DNA of 64,000 nucleotides from Stercorarius parasiticus (taxonomy: Eukaryota > Chordata > Aves > Charadriiformes > Stercorariidae): positions 434,186 to 498,185 of the forward strand of contig VWZL01000328.1 in the NCBI GenBank assembly GCA_013396915.1, read 5' to 3'. Positions 49,312-61,418 of this stretch are shown here, in pieces. The translations under genes and the position numbers were made by a program. How positions within the stretch are numbered: the first letter of the stretch is position 1; every line of letters begins with the position of its first letter. The notes below the pieces were generated by a model that was not told the DNA's origin, made no database searches, and saw only the letters and a list, made by a program, of their open reading frames with translations.

Positions 49312-52050
49312 CCCCGACTTCCCAAAATACGTAATTTCCAGCCCTCTACTGGGTCACTGTCTTTGGCAGAGCCCCTTTTGCTCTGTTCTGGGCCAGCTTG
49401 TACCTCTTCCCCGGAGAGCCACTCCTCTGACAGCTTGCTTGCTTGCTCGGCAACCTGTCCACTTTATTGTCACCAGACTCCTACCCAGTTCACAATCTAG
49501 GGCAGCCGAGACCTCAGGCACTTCTGCCGTCTCTAGGCTTGAAATCGTCTGCTGATGCTGATTTTTTTCAGGCTAAGCTTCTGCAATAATCTGTTGTATC
49601 TTTGCTGACTCCCCAGACTGGCGGAACCATAGCTCTGCGGCTCGTGTTTTGGATGCAGAACCGAAACAACAGCACACAGAGCTTCAGCCCTCTTGGGTTC
49701 AGGAAACACTGGATAAATTGAGCGGTGGGTGATTTCCTGTATGCAAGACTTTGAGGCAAACCAAACCCTGATTATTTGCAAAAAATATCAGGTACTCTTT
49801 CCTCAAAGCCCATTTATTGGTGTCCAAAGCATAGATGCAGTTGTCATTGATGTCTGCCAATGAGCTTCTGGGATACAAGAGCCAGGAGGAGGGCTATCTT
49901 CTTTTTTTTTCCCTAATTGCCTGTTTTCTGTCTTGAGGGATGCCACCTACCTTTAAGTGAAAAAAAATGGACTTTTTCTCTGGTCAGTTGATTTGTTCAT
50001 CTTCCCATTACTTCTGATCCTTTCTTGGCAATTTTCCCTCTATTTTCCTTGGCACTCTCACCACACAATAAGCTCCTCATTCCTCGGCTGGCTGCCACAG
50101 CACTTCATGGCCAGCTCCGTTTGTCACCTGCTATGGCATTTACAGAAAAAATCTGCATTGAACTCACCAAATATATTGGCTGAAGTGAGAGCCCAGAGGA
50201 GTGCAGCTCCTGTGCGCCTTCACAAAGGGAAAGAAAAGCAAAAAATTGCTTTCCTTTATTTAATACCTTTGTGTGGAACGAAATAGAAATTCACCCCTAT
50301 TCCCTTCTCTTTCAAAACAACCATTTTCACAGAAACTTCTAGTTTCCAGTTACTCCATGTTGAGATTTTTATCATTTATTTCTCTTACTTTCAGTCTTGT
50401 TCAATATTTTATTATTGTTTTACGTTCACCAGGGAAATGAAGGAGAATAAACATGTTGCATGCGGAGGCGTCAAGGACGATTCCACTAAATGGGAAACCC
50501 ATTACTGAAGGAACCAGCCTCCCTCTCTCTCCCGATGCCAGTATATTCAAAGCTGTGGTCACGCTCCAAGTGATCCTAAATTTTCCTTTTTTTTCTGTTT
50601 GATCTTTGTTATATTTATAATCAGGGCTTGATGAAGAAATTGAGGACAGACTGTGGCCCCTGCCCTGTACTGCAAGCATTCTCCATGGAGGAGAGAAGGC
50701 TGTACTGTGGCCACCTTCGTCATGACTATTATTGAGTTTTGGGTTGGGTTTTTCTTTTAGTCAGTGCCAGGCAGGTAACTGCAAGAGACCTGCAGCTACT
50801 AAGCAAACCACTTCCCATCTCACACACAGCACTTAAACCAAGCAAAAGTAAAACAAGAGAAAATCAGCTGAAGGGACTTCTGTCTTTTTATGCTCAAATT
50901 TCAGCAATGCATTGTTGTGTACACATAAGGTTTCTTTTTGCGGCTGCCTTAGAATTATTCCCGATAATATCAGTTCTTGATTTTATTTGCTTTAGATTGA
51001 CTTTCTATTGAACTATTGAACTCACATGTCTTTCAATGCTCATTCCTCTAAGAGCAAAATGGACTTGTATTTGGGATTCTACAAAGAGATCTTTAACAGG
51101 GACGATGTTGTTCTTCAGCATGCAATGTCTTTGGTGGCACCTTTGAGCTAAGGAAATCTGTAGCTTGAGGCTTGCGATCTCACTGTTGTAAGGTGCAGGC
51201 TGTGAAGGATAAGCAGAGATCCTGCAACAGAGGTAGAACGATGTAGAAAAAAATTAGCTTAGCCGTCTCTTGCAAAAGAAATGCCATGACCCTGATTTTG
51301 CTGCATTCCTTTAAGTACCCAGTAAATCCTTTCTCCCCAGGAGCAACTAAGGATGCTGCTGTTCCTACTGAAAACCGCCACAGTTTGAAAAAGCTGGACA
51401 AAGTCAGGGGAAAAAGTCAGTTAATTTAAGGCTAGAAACTGGAATGGCAAGTGGCTGAAATAGGAAGGATTTATACAGTCTGCTGGGTAAAATGATTCCC
51501 TCTCATTTTCTTATCCGTTAAAGCCAACATTCACTGTGACAAGAAACATGGAGCAGTGACAGGGCTAAGAGAAAAGGCGATACAAACCTCAATTCCTACC
51601 AATAGAAAATTTAATTTTTGTTACTACAACAAGTTAAATTTCTGCTATATCCAACTACATACACTCTGTGGATGTTCATATACTTTTCAATATGTTATTT
51701 ATGTTCCTTGGAGAAAGCAAATGTTGTTTTCTTTTTAGATAACATTACAGCAGTTATATATGTCCTTTGTCAGTATTACTTGTGTAGGAGAAAAAACAGA
51801 TGGTTCCTTCATACTGAAAAAGGCAAATACTACATTCTGAGCTTTAGGATGATGCCCGCAGGCTTGAGTAATGAAAGAATCCTGAAGGAAATTATTGTAA
51901 ATTGAACTATGCTGATTTAACGAGAGCGACAAGCTTAAGTGGAGACTTAATGATAATTTCAGGATCCTGCTAGTCCTGTTGTTGATTGCTTTTTCTGATA
52001 CTGCTCGGCTTTCCCCATGTTATTAGCTAGAAGTCCGGAAACTGACATCT

Positions 52051-52100
52051 TCATCAAATCCACTAAATCCATCAAATCCACTAAATTTCATCAATTCCAC
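52051..52100. repeat. Short A/T/C tandem repeat
   Basis: Repeated TCAAATCCACTAAATC motifs (period about 18, with 9-bp sub-repeats) are followed by a decayed unit. Small slippage-derived repeat. Confidence 0.75.
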
Positions 52101-53420
52101 ACTAAACATCATTTTAAAGTAGCTGAATCATTTGTAGTATCAGTTACTGGATTTGCAGGAGGTATGGCTGACTACATGAAGCCCTGTACCCAATACTGGC
52201 GCAAACCTTATTATCCAAAAAACTGGTATTGAATAGAAGCTTCTTCCACCTTGGAAAAGTTCCCAATGTATTTAATGTTCCTAAGATAATAATAAAGAAT
52301 AACCCCTTACAGTTTAGCAGCATCTATGAAATAACTAAGGGGGCTGGTTTAGACTGTCTTATCACACTGACATTATTGCTAATTTTAGTTATTAATTTTT
52401 TTCCTACTATTAGAAAGGCAATAAAAAAAAAAAGAAAACTTCAGTTGCCTTTTGTATGCTGGGGATACTTTCTTTTAAATAGAGTGGTTGACTATTGATA
52501 AGCAAATACGGAGAAGCCTGTACTTTTATGAAGAGATGCTGCTGTTCTAACTCTTCTGACCAGCTCCAAAAACCTAAAAAGAAATATACTTTGGGCAGCT
52601 GCATGGAGCAAAGAGTTGGCCAGGACACATTTCTTAAACAGCTTCTCTTCTGTAAATAGAAAAAGGAGAAAATCCTTATTTCAAACTTGTCCGTATAATT
52701 TATCCACTCTTTAAAATGGCATGCATCTAATTCTGTCAGCTGGTGATATTTATGTCTTTCCACTATAGCCAATCTATTCAGAGCTCATGCAGGACTGTGG
52801 TTTTTGACAAGAGGTGAGAGTCTTTCAAAACCATTTGCATTCAGTTTCTACAGGTTCTGTAACAGAGCTTCATCACAGAGAAGCTGGTTTTGAAAGTTAT
52901 TTAATTTTTATTCCTGTATGACATCATTTGCTTCTATCCCCTTGAAAAAGTAAGACAGAAGACTACACTAGCTTCAGGGGAGAAACAAGGAAAGGAATGG
53001 AAACATGACCATATTTGTCCTCCAAATGTCTATGATTTTAAATTGACACATAACTTATATTTTCATGCTAGCAGACACTGTTACTCATTCAGGAAGAAAT
53101 CCATCTGTAGACAATAAAAGCACTTCACTAGACCAAGCCCTGGGCTGCTTAGGAAGATATTCAGGTAAACATTTTTGCAAGTTATAGCTGAGCTGAGCTG
53201 AGCTTTCTGGCCGCCTAGAAATGATCCGTCATCCTTCTCATAGCACTCAACCTGGATGATCTTAAGTAGCTGCAGAGAATATAACAGCTTCAGCAGATTG
53301 AATTTTCCCTTTCAAGAACACCAGTATCTTATTCACAACTCCCTGTGCTCAGGTTTTAAATAACGCAAACCCTTTTGTCTCCCATTGCATGTGCTTGTTT
53401 ATGCGCTGAATCTCTATTTT

Positions 53421-53480
53421 AAATACAAAAGATATTTATATACAAAAGATTTATATACAAAAGAAATACAAAAGATTTTC
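53421..53480. repeat. Tandem repeat with TACAAAAGA core
   Basis: The core TACAAAAGA occurs four times, at about 53424, 53441, 53455 and 53468, with ATATTTATA or TTTATA spacers between the first three. Irregular minisatellite in AT-rich DNA. Confidence 0.8.
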
Positions 53481-53592
53481 TTAGATAAATAATATGAAGA
53501 AGTCTAAACTGAATAAAAGGTAGTTTTCCTTTTCTGTAGATACTAAATGAAAATTAAGGTCAGCTAGACTGCGGTCATGATCTGTGTACGTG

Positions 53593-53639
53593 TTTGCCAC
53601 AAGTAATCATGCATTGCTTACCCTGGCACTTGTGGCAAA
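53593..53639. repeat. Perfect inverted repeat, 12-bp arms, 23-nt loop
   Basis: The left arm TTTGCCACAAGT (53593-53604) and the right arm ACTTGTGGCAAA (53628-53639) are exact reverse complements around a loop reading AATCATGCATTGCTTACCCT and three more bases. It could form a hairpin in RNA or DNA, or hold paired binding sites for a dimeric factor. The stem is too short for a standard microRNA precursor. Confidence 0.85.
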
Positions 53640-56600
53640 AGTAATTTTAAGCATTGATTTATCAAAAGCAAATATGAATAATATCCTTGCAAATAAGATT
53701 AGCTATGATTAATTAATTATTTGTCCAGCTCAATGAAAAACAGTCTTTCTTTTCCCAAACTAAGTTTATAGCCGTGATAAAGGTTAGTATATTGTATGTC
53801 ATGGAGTTTTGCAGGCCATTTACTTGGCCTGCTTTATGTGAAACTCATACCTCGTCCTTACCTGGTACTTTTAATCTGCAGATCACATTTGAAAGCAAGG
53901 ACTATGCCTGAAGCTTAAGTGGCTATTTCTTTACATAAATTCCAATTTTTGGGTTGCAAATCATTGTTCTATTACAATACGGGTGCATTTAAATGCCTTT
54001 CAAGCTGCCAGAGCCTAAATATGCTGGCAAATCATATTTAAATCTTGTCAGCATATCTGAAAATACACAGAGTTTCTTTACCATGATACGCATTTCTGAC
54101 GTCAGGGAAGGGAAGAAGAGAAACTAGAAAGGATGTGCCATTGCACAGAATTTACTGTTTGTGTCAATAAGTATTAACTCTGCAAGGAGTCTCAGCCCCT
54201 GACCTTCTCCGGGACCTGCCTCAAAGAGCCTGCAAATGTGTGTCGTAGAGTCCAGTAGCCCTTACCGGTTTTGAGTCAGCACACGAGTTTCAGCTGCAGG
54301 ATGTCAAAAGGAAAGAGTGATGGTTTCTTCTCCCATGGGGAATGTGGAAACACGTATCTTAATAATGCTTTATACCACATGTTAAGGAGGTCATTCCTTC
54401 TTAAGATTTTTTGGGGGGTTTGTTAATAGTGTGTGATAACAACAGAAGTGCGTTTGTAATGGACTGTCCAACTCTGCTGCCAGCAACAGATCTCCTTCTG
54501 ATTCAATGCACTAATGTGTTGGGTTTTTTTCTGGAGTTCTCCAACAACGATAAAATCAGAGACATCGCCTTATTTTTTAAAAATCAGAGAATTTGATAAT
54601 GTCATAGTCTGAATCCTTCAAGACTCAATTCGGTGATATATTAGCCTGCATCCTCCCCGACTGTGACTTGGGATGCTAGCCTTCTTTTTACGGTCTTTCA
54701 TTAAGAATTTTCTCACTTTTCTAAGTCTTTGCTTTAATGATCTATATTGCACTTACTTCCACTGAGGCAGGAACGGATGAAGGCAGCCCAGCATTTTGGA
54801 CACAAGCATCTTCCTCTCCCTCCACCCACTTTGCACCGTGCTGTTTCTCTCTGCTGAGCAACAAAAGCAGAATGCACTGAAGTAGCATACTCCAAAGCAG
54901 ATCATCTTCCAGATCCAATAAAAAAATGTGTGTATATAGGTATATACTTACATGTGTGTGTAAAGTTCATATGCATATATGATCTAGCACATGTCTCAAA
55001 TGAAATAATTTAATTTTAAAAATAAACCTTTCAATCTGTTCTGGAAACCACTAAGACATAGAAGGGCTCAGGGGAACCTTTTCTTCCATCTGCCTTAGGT
55101 TTGGAAAGCTACTTATAACATCAACTAATTAAGATCTATAGATCTCAGAGGAGAAAGTAACTGACTATTATAAACACACAGTCATTGAGAAGGACCCATG
55201 CCTACCTTTAGCAACAGAACAGAAGCTGAATAAATGACTTACCAGTAATACATATCAAGTAAACTTTTTTCTCTTTTCAGGAATGGATTTTTATTTCTGC
55301 AAATGGCGTGCTCATTCATAGACAATCACCAAGAAACTGGATGCTTGAAAGATGACAGGAGCAAATACAGACAGAAAATTGTAGACAGGTGTTCCATAGA
55401 TTCACAGGAAGATACCACCAGAACGGATATTAGAAAACACTGATAGTCTGTTACGTTTCTCTAGAAACCATTAGACTACAGTGCCATCCAAAATCACAAT
55501 TCATCTGAGTCACTATGATATTATGAAGAGAGGGTGAGGTTCACAATCAGCTGAAGCCAACCTGCTGCCGTGGCAGTCTGGCTCTTCCTCTGCAGGTAAG
55601 TCTTGAAGCAGCTCAGCTCTCTGATCCAGCTGAAAACTATTTGCTCGCTGCTGCTGGTTGTTTGCTGCAACGAGTTGTTGCTGCTGTAGCTGGTTTTGCT
55701 GAGTTTGTTTTCAGTTCCTGACCTGGTTGAGCACAGCTGCTTACGGAGTAGGATCATGCAGGAAAGGGTGAGAAGAAGGAAGGGAGTGGGAATCTGTCCC
55801 TTACGTTGGCAGACAAGATTTAGTCATCTTACACCAATTATGAGACCAGAGACTAAAGCATCACTGTGAAGGGGTGCAGATGGAACTGTAAGCATCAGAG
55901 GGTTCTTAATGACTTCCAGAAATGTCCTAACCTGTCTTACCTGCAAAAGGAAAATGCAGAGTAAAATAAAGTATTAGGGAAAGGCGTGAAAACTTCACAA
56001 AACTGCCAGTCTAGATAACAGCGAGATAGGTATCAATGTTATAAGAATAAAAATGTTAATTCAAAAAGTCAGTGGACAAGAAACAGGTGTGTTTTCTTCC
56101 TTAGAAGAATGACCAGGACTGTTTTCTGTGACAATAAGCAAGAGTCCCCCATTTCAGCGTTAGTTATAAGGCATAGAGATTTAGAAAGTATAATTTAATG
56201 AGAATCTAATGTCCGCTTTATTAATTCCTAACCCCTCCTAATCTATTGTATTCACCTGACTCCTCTACACAAGAATCAAAGGGCACTGCCATTTAATTAA
56301 GTTATAAGTCTAATCCTCTTCCTAGTCCCCATAAAGAGATAATAAAGAACACTTGTTTGCTGGAGATAATACAATATGCTCACATCGTATGTCAGAGTGC
56401 TTCCTGTCTGTTAAAATGATGATAATGAATTCTCTACAGATGCAAGATGAGTTTAACTATATTATAACCTCTGTGTAATAGTAGCTGATCTGCTCCATAT
56501 TCTTCATTCACTTTTTTTTTTTTTAATCCATTGGAAAACTAGTGACTGCAATAAGACAGTAATCACAACAAATTGGAGCAACTTTCCTTCAAGATGGAAT

Positions 56601-57764
56601 AGAAAATGCCTAAATTGATAATTATTTCTGAAAAATGCTAAGAAATGCACCCTGGAAAGAGTTATGGTGATCATTTCAAAACTAACTGCGCTTACACAGA
56701 GAAGCAAGCCACATCTCAGGGAAGGCAGCTCAGTGGAAACGTATGTTCAACAGCCAGACTAAAAAATGAAATTTCACTTTGCGACTATAGTAAGGAAACC
56801 ATAGAGGTTAACACTGAAAATACTATAGCCCATTAAATCTATTCCATTAAGTCCACATAACAATGTTATACTCTTGTCTTGGATATTCAGTTTTGGTTCA
56901 CTGTTTTCAGAATTATAGTACCCAAATATTTAAGACCTCCAGACAGCCAAGATTAGTAGCTAGAAGGCGCAGGAATATTTTTCCCTATGACAACTGAATT
57001 AAAAAGCAGAAGTATATTGATCATTGCTAACCAAGTTAAATACTGTCTTTACCTTGAATTTTTAACTTTGCCTTGTAGAAAACTTAATTTCCCAGAAAAA
57101 AAGACTGTGAACAAATGGTGGCTGTGACAACTGAGATATCCCTAGACAGAAGAGCGCGCAGATGTCTACCACAAACAATTGCTGTAGCAAATACCGACTG
57201 GCTTTTATTAAGTACTATGTGTGCCGTAGACAAGATACTCCTAGAAACTCAAGTGCTCATGAGCTGATCCAATTAACTTTAAACAAAAAGGATAAAGTAT
57301 AGCGGGATTCCAAGTAAAGCACTGGTTTCAGCTGAACAAATTTTGATAATTTCAGCAGAAAAGTAGTTAGTTACCGAAATCAACCGGGCAAGAAGGCTGG
57401 TGATTTGACGCTTAGGTAAGGCAGATGTTGGTTTTTTTTAAATGGACAGCACACAAAGGTGTACCTCAACTGTAGGAAGCTTCTGGAGATAAATCGAGAC
57501 CCAGCTGGATTAATGACAGCCTCACCAAACGAAACCAAAAAAAACCCCAAGCAAGGAAACATAACGCGGAAATGTATGCAATGGAGCAGGCAGCGAGTGT
57601 AGGAACATGCTGCGAAACATCAAGTGTCACGTCCAGCTACCCTCTACCCCAATTTAAAATGAAACAACTGCCCAAAACCACTAAAACTGACCAGTTCATT
57701 CTAGATCAAGCCTATATACTAAGTGAACACTTTGCCTCTTTTTTCAGATAAGTTAAAACTATAT

Positions 57765-57880
57765 TAGAAACGGGGGAAAGGTAAGGTGACTAGTAGGAAA
57801 AAAGATCTGGGAATGGGAGTGTGGAAATGAGAAATAGAAAAGTGTGGAAAATGGAAGAAAGAAAGTGTGAAAATGGAAGC
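57765..57880 (+). repeat. Purine-rich degenerate repeat
   Basis: One strand is nearly all A/G. AGTGTGGAAA and AGTGTGAAAATGGAAG motifs recur at about 57818, 57840 and 57866, with GAAAGAAAG between. Likely slippage-grown polypurine DNA. Confidence 0.65.
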
Positions 57881-58184
57881 TGTGTAAATCCTCAGCTGTG
57901 AGAAAGCTAAATTCAAGCCCTGAATGCTCTCGTGGTGAGGGGGCACATAATCTCCATTACAGTAGCCTGTAAAAATTGGCATATGAAACACATCGTAGCA
58001 AGGAATTTCAGTACACCTACTGAGCTGACTGAGGTAATCTTTTTAACCCTATTTATGAAATGCCAGAAAGAAGGAAAGGATTTACCTGTCCACTCTCAAG
58101 CTTGCTAGTGTGATCCAGGTATTACGGAAGGCTTCAGAAAAAAGTAAGACAAGAACTAAAGACAAGAATGAAAACGGGAAACAG

Positions 58185-58560
58185 GATAAGATGCTGAGTA
58201 GATGGTCCAAAGATAGATCATACCACACTAACCTGATACCTCTTTTGAAATAATAGTTTTCTAGACAAAATATGCAGTAGATCTCATCTGCTCTGACTTG
58301 AGCAATGCATTTGATACAGTAGCACACCTGAAAATATTAGCTAAGCTGGATAAGAGAACTGGGAGAAAAACTATGCTGAGTAGTAACCATCAAATGAACA
58401 GCTGACATGTTGGGCTGGTAAGGGATGTATTAGTGGAGTTTTTCAAGGTTCTGACGTGGAACTGATCAAACAGCATTTATTAACAAATTTAAGAATAAGG
58501 TACATTTGTGCTGCTGCAATTCTCAGAAGTCACTAAGGGTGTAGCTGAACTAGCAGTTTT
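58185..58560 (+). mobile_element. Ancient CR1 LINE fragment, reverse-transcriptase region
   Basis: GATCATACCACACTAACCTG, TTTTCTAGACAAAATATGCA and GTAGATCTCATCTGCTCTGA resemble the upstream and palm-coding part of old amniote CR1 elements. In frame this reads VDLICSDLSNAFDTVAHLKI, a decayed form of the reverse-transcriptase motif with D, then F/L-S-K/N-AFDTV. A later AGTGGAGTTTTTCAAGGTTC corresponds to the SGVPQGS motif. Several stops and frameshifts are present. Divergence is much higher than in the copies at 16 and 28 kb. Confidence 0.82.
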
Positions 58561-58889
58561 TTCCAGGTTGGTGGCGTTCCTTTGAAACAAATCTCCAAGT
58601 TGATCTTGCCTATCTCACTTCAGTTCATGTCAAAGAGCAATCTCATAGTGCACGCTGGACTCCTTTCAGAGGAAAATAAATGGGGAGATGTTGTCCAGGA
58701 GCATATAACACGTTCCAGTTGCCAACGGCTGTTCAGTCCCACCAGCCCAGGTGGGAGCTAGCCAAGTTAACACTCTGAAATACAACCAGTGTGGACAACG
58801 CGTCCTTGGCACCAAGCACAAGACCTACTCCAGTTGGGCTGCCCTGACTGCCCATATAGCCTGAGTAGATAAGTATTATCAATATGAAA
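58561..58889. other. Unexplained block between two ancient CR1 pieces
   Basis: About 330 bp, GC-richer in its middle (AGTCCCACCAGCCCAGGTGG, then CCAACGGC and TGGACAACGCGTCC motifs), separates the two CR1 matches. It does not read as the reverse-transcriptase segment expected here. It may be a nested insertion or CR1 sequence decayed beyond recognition by eye. Confidence 0.45.
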
Positions 58890-59300
58890 GAGATCAGAAG
58901 GAAAACTGAATTGTCTTAATGGGCTGGAATGAAATGGGATTTAATATTAAAAGTGAAAAAACACGTACTTAGAGGCCAAAGCAAATACAGTATTGCCTAC
59001 GAAGTAGGAACCTATTCTGAGAACAAAAAGATCTAAGTGCTAAACCGGTTGTATAGTGAGTCACAAGATATACCCTGAAATATTTTTTTAATAGGAGAGC
59101 AGTCGGCTGTTGCAATGAAATTAAAGTGCTGATAAGAATTCCAAACTGATAAGGGAAATATATTTATTGGCAGCTCATAATTAATCTGCAGTAGTTTGCA
59201 AAAACAATATTAGTAAACTGAAGGGTTTAGTGGGATTCAGAAACAGATTAGATGTTTCTGTGAATGCTATCCTGAATAATTACACTAGCTGGAATAAAAA
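58890..59300 (+). mobile_element. Ancient CR1 LINE fragment, continuation
   Basis: GGCTGGAATGAAATGGGATT, TAATATTAAAAGTGAAAAAA and CACGTACTTAGAGG follow the CR1 ORF2 order in which a W-plus-ring of N/M/FN residues leads to K.K...LHLG. GGGATTCAGAAACAGATTAG near 59231 resembles the FK..LD segment at the end of ORF2. The span between is heavily decayed, and the right boundary is approximate. Confidence 0.6.
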
Positions 59301-61418
59301 CTGATACGGGACAACAACGGTTTTACGATTCTTCCTATGGACTATTCACAGTGATTGTAAATTATTCACCTCTAAAACATTATCTACCTGAATTAGAACC
59401 AAGACAACAGGTTAGACATACTGCTTTTTGTTTAATGCAGTGGGTTCTTATATTTCAATTTCAACAAAGTATTTTAAAACAAAAGTATTGTAACTATCAG
59501 ATTTCCATTCTTTATGAGACTGAGTGTTGTAATTCTGCCAGCTGTCATTCAGACAAGTACTACTGTTAAAAACTAGGCTTTATTGAATGCATAACATATT
59601 CCAGAGAGGTTAATTTGAAATACTGAGTCCTAAAATACAAAACAACTCAACATTGCCGTACAAGGAATATTGATGAAAGAGTTAATACATGTGACCTGAA
59701 AGTTAAAAATGTGATAATTGCAATTAATTTGCTTACAAGTTTAATTCGAAAAGGTTTAGAATTTGCCCTTGAGTAGCTAAATCATACTAATTGAAGCACT
59801 CCTACATTGTAATAGACCTTTTATTCCATTTGCATCCTCATATATACATGCACAGTCTTGCTGAAAGATCTCTACTTGTTCATCATAATGCCACATTTGG
59901 TAGGAAAATGAACAAAAAAGAAAGTAGTGCTGGGAAGATGAAGGCAGAAGTTCCTGGAAAGGGTCAGAAAAAGACTCATAGAAAGAATTTAAGAGCTAAG
60001 AAAGAAAGAATTTAAGAGCTAAGACTAAAGCAATCCAGGAACTCTACAAGCTGCCTGAAAAGCTTTTCAGAGAGAAAACTGCTGCTGTAGGTTAAAACTG
60101 TTTTCCAAATTTCATTCAGCAGAAACTAAAGGACTAGTAATGCTGTATTTTAAGGATAAGGACCATCAGCTCTAGGTCTGAGAAAGGCACTCTGATACAG
60201 TTGCACAAAAATTATTTTGCTAATATATGAGGTGGATGGATGTAGATGCCTACTTCCAAAACCAGCAACCTCAAAAACTCTGCTCAATTCTAGCATTAAG
60301 TTTCCCTTTCCTTCAAAACCAGCCTAGTGGTGCCAGCTCACCTTTCCATCCTTTACACAGCCCAAGCATTAGAGCAGCCATCAGGATGGGTAACACCATG
60401 CCAAAGTCCTTTCGCTGCTGAGAAAACCCATGCCAACACCTTCCCATCCATTAACCCACGAGCAATTGAGCAGCTGGAGCTTCTGCCAGTCCCTCCTGCT
60501 GAGCACTGCTCTGCATGGGAGGGGTTGGTTCGTTGGCTCACAGGGAGAGTAAATTGGGCTCCCCAGGGCAGTAGTTAAAAATATCAACCTGGCAAAAATC
60601 CAGGCCCTGTTTCAAGGATTTTATCCAGCAACCATTTCATGCAAAATACAGAAGCCACCCTGGAAGATACAATGGAACCCAGCACTTCTGCTCTATCACT
60701 GCAGAGTCATGCTCTTTATTTTCCTTGACCAATAAATGAAGAGAGCGAAACAGATTTGCCCAGGAGGGAGGGATAGACCTTAACGTCAGTCTAATCCATA
60801 GGTAGGGATTAAGATGCTTACCTGACAGGTAGTAAATGTATTTTTTTAATAGAAGAGGAGGAAGCAAACTCATTGCTTGCACGATCTAAATTATTTCTTT
60901 TTGGAGCTATGACATACCAGGGATGCAGTACCATAACATTTCCTTTGGCTAGATGGAAGGTTTAGCTTCTTATACCATGAAAAGGCTTGTGGTGTAGCTA
61001 TTCAATTATTTTCTCTGATGACAAAACTAGTTTAAAACTCCCTGGTTTTGGCTTCTTTTTCACCCTACAGTTGTACCAGAGCAATTTGTTGTGGGGCTGC
61101 ACAGAGCATCGACAATGGAAGTAAATTTTTTTTTAAAAAAGTCTGTGAAGTGGATCAGCAACAGATTGACTATGATATTTATGACCTAAAGATACAATTT
61201 AAGTTTAAGACATGTTCATGTCTTACCAGTTCCTTACTTGCCAGCTGTACATGGCTCCCATTTTGGCCACTGTAAGGTTCCTAACTCTCCCTGTGTATTG
61301 CAAAGGGTTCAGACATCTTTGCTCTACTGCAGTTTCTGACTAGTGTTCAAGCCTTTTGAATGTCTACAAGTTTTCCTAACTTGAGCTTGAGTTGGAACTA
61401 CCAAAGGAATATGGAAGG
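59301..61418. other. Unique noncoding stretch
   Basis: No recognised gene. A 20-bp direct duplication lies at 59981-60023. The GC-richer piece at 60320-60570 has overlapping frames on both strands but no recognisable domain. Confidence 0.5.
59981..60023. repeat. Exact 20-bp direct repeat, 3-bp spacer
   Basis: GAAAGAATTTAAGAGCTAAG occurs at 59981-60000 and again, unchanged, at 60004-60023, with AAA between. The lack of divergence suggests a recent slippage duplication (or an assembly artefact). Confidence 0.92.

Larger units (their letters stand above)
47223..58184. other. Unique noncoding stretch with small repeats
   Basis: No recognised gene. It includes a 30-base gap (49282-49311), tandem repeats at 52051-52100 and 53421-53480, an inverted repeat at 53593-53639, a short GAGCT run at 53186-53204 and a purine-rich repeat at 57765-57880. 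A CTG-rich patch at 55640-55710 follows a strong splice donor (CAG followed by GTAAGT) at 55596. The open frame across the 49 kb gap is not supported. Confidence 0.5.

Noticed and set aside
49106..49555. 149-codon open frame spanning the 30-base gap
   Set aside because: It depends on N bases for continuity, and the parts on each side show no recognisable protein.
53186..53204. GAGCT repeat resembling immunoglobulin switch pentamers
   Set aside because: Only about 3.5 copies in an otherwise unrelated context; switch regions contain hundreds.
55590..55800. Splice-like pair: donor at 55596 and a later acceptor/donor around TTCCTGACCTGG
   Set aside because: The first donor has no convincing upstream acceptor, and the second segment has no open frame I can support. 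CAG followed by GTAAGT also occurs elsewhere (28146) without context.
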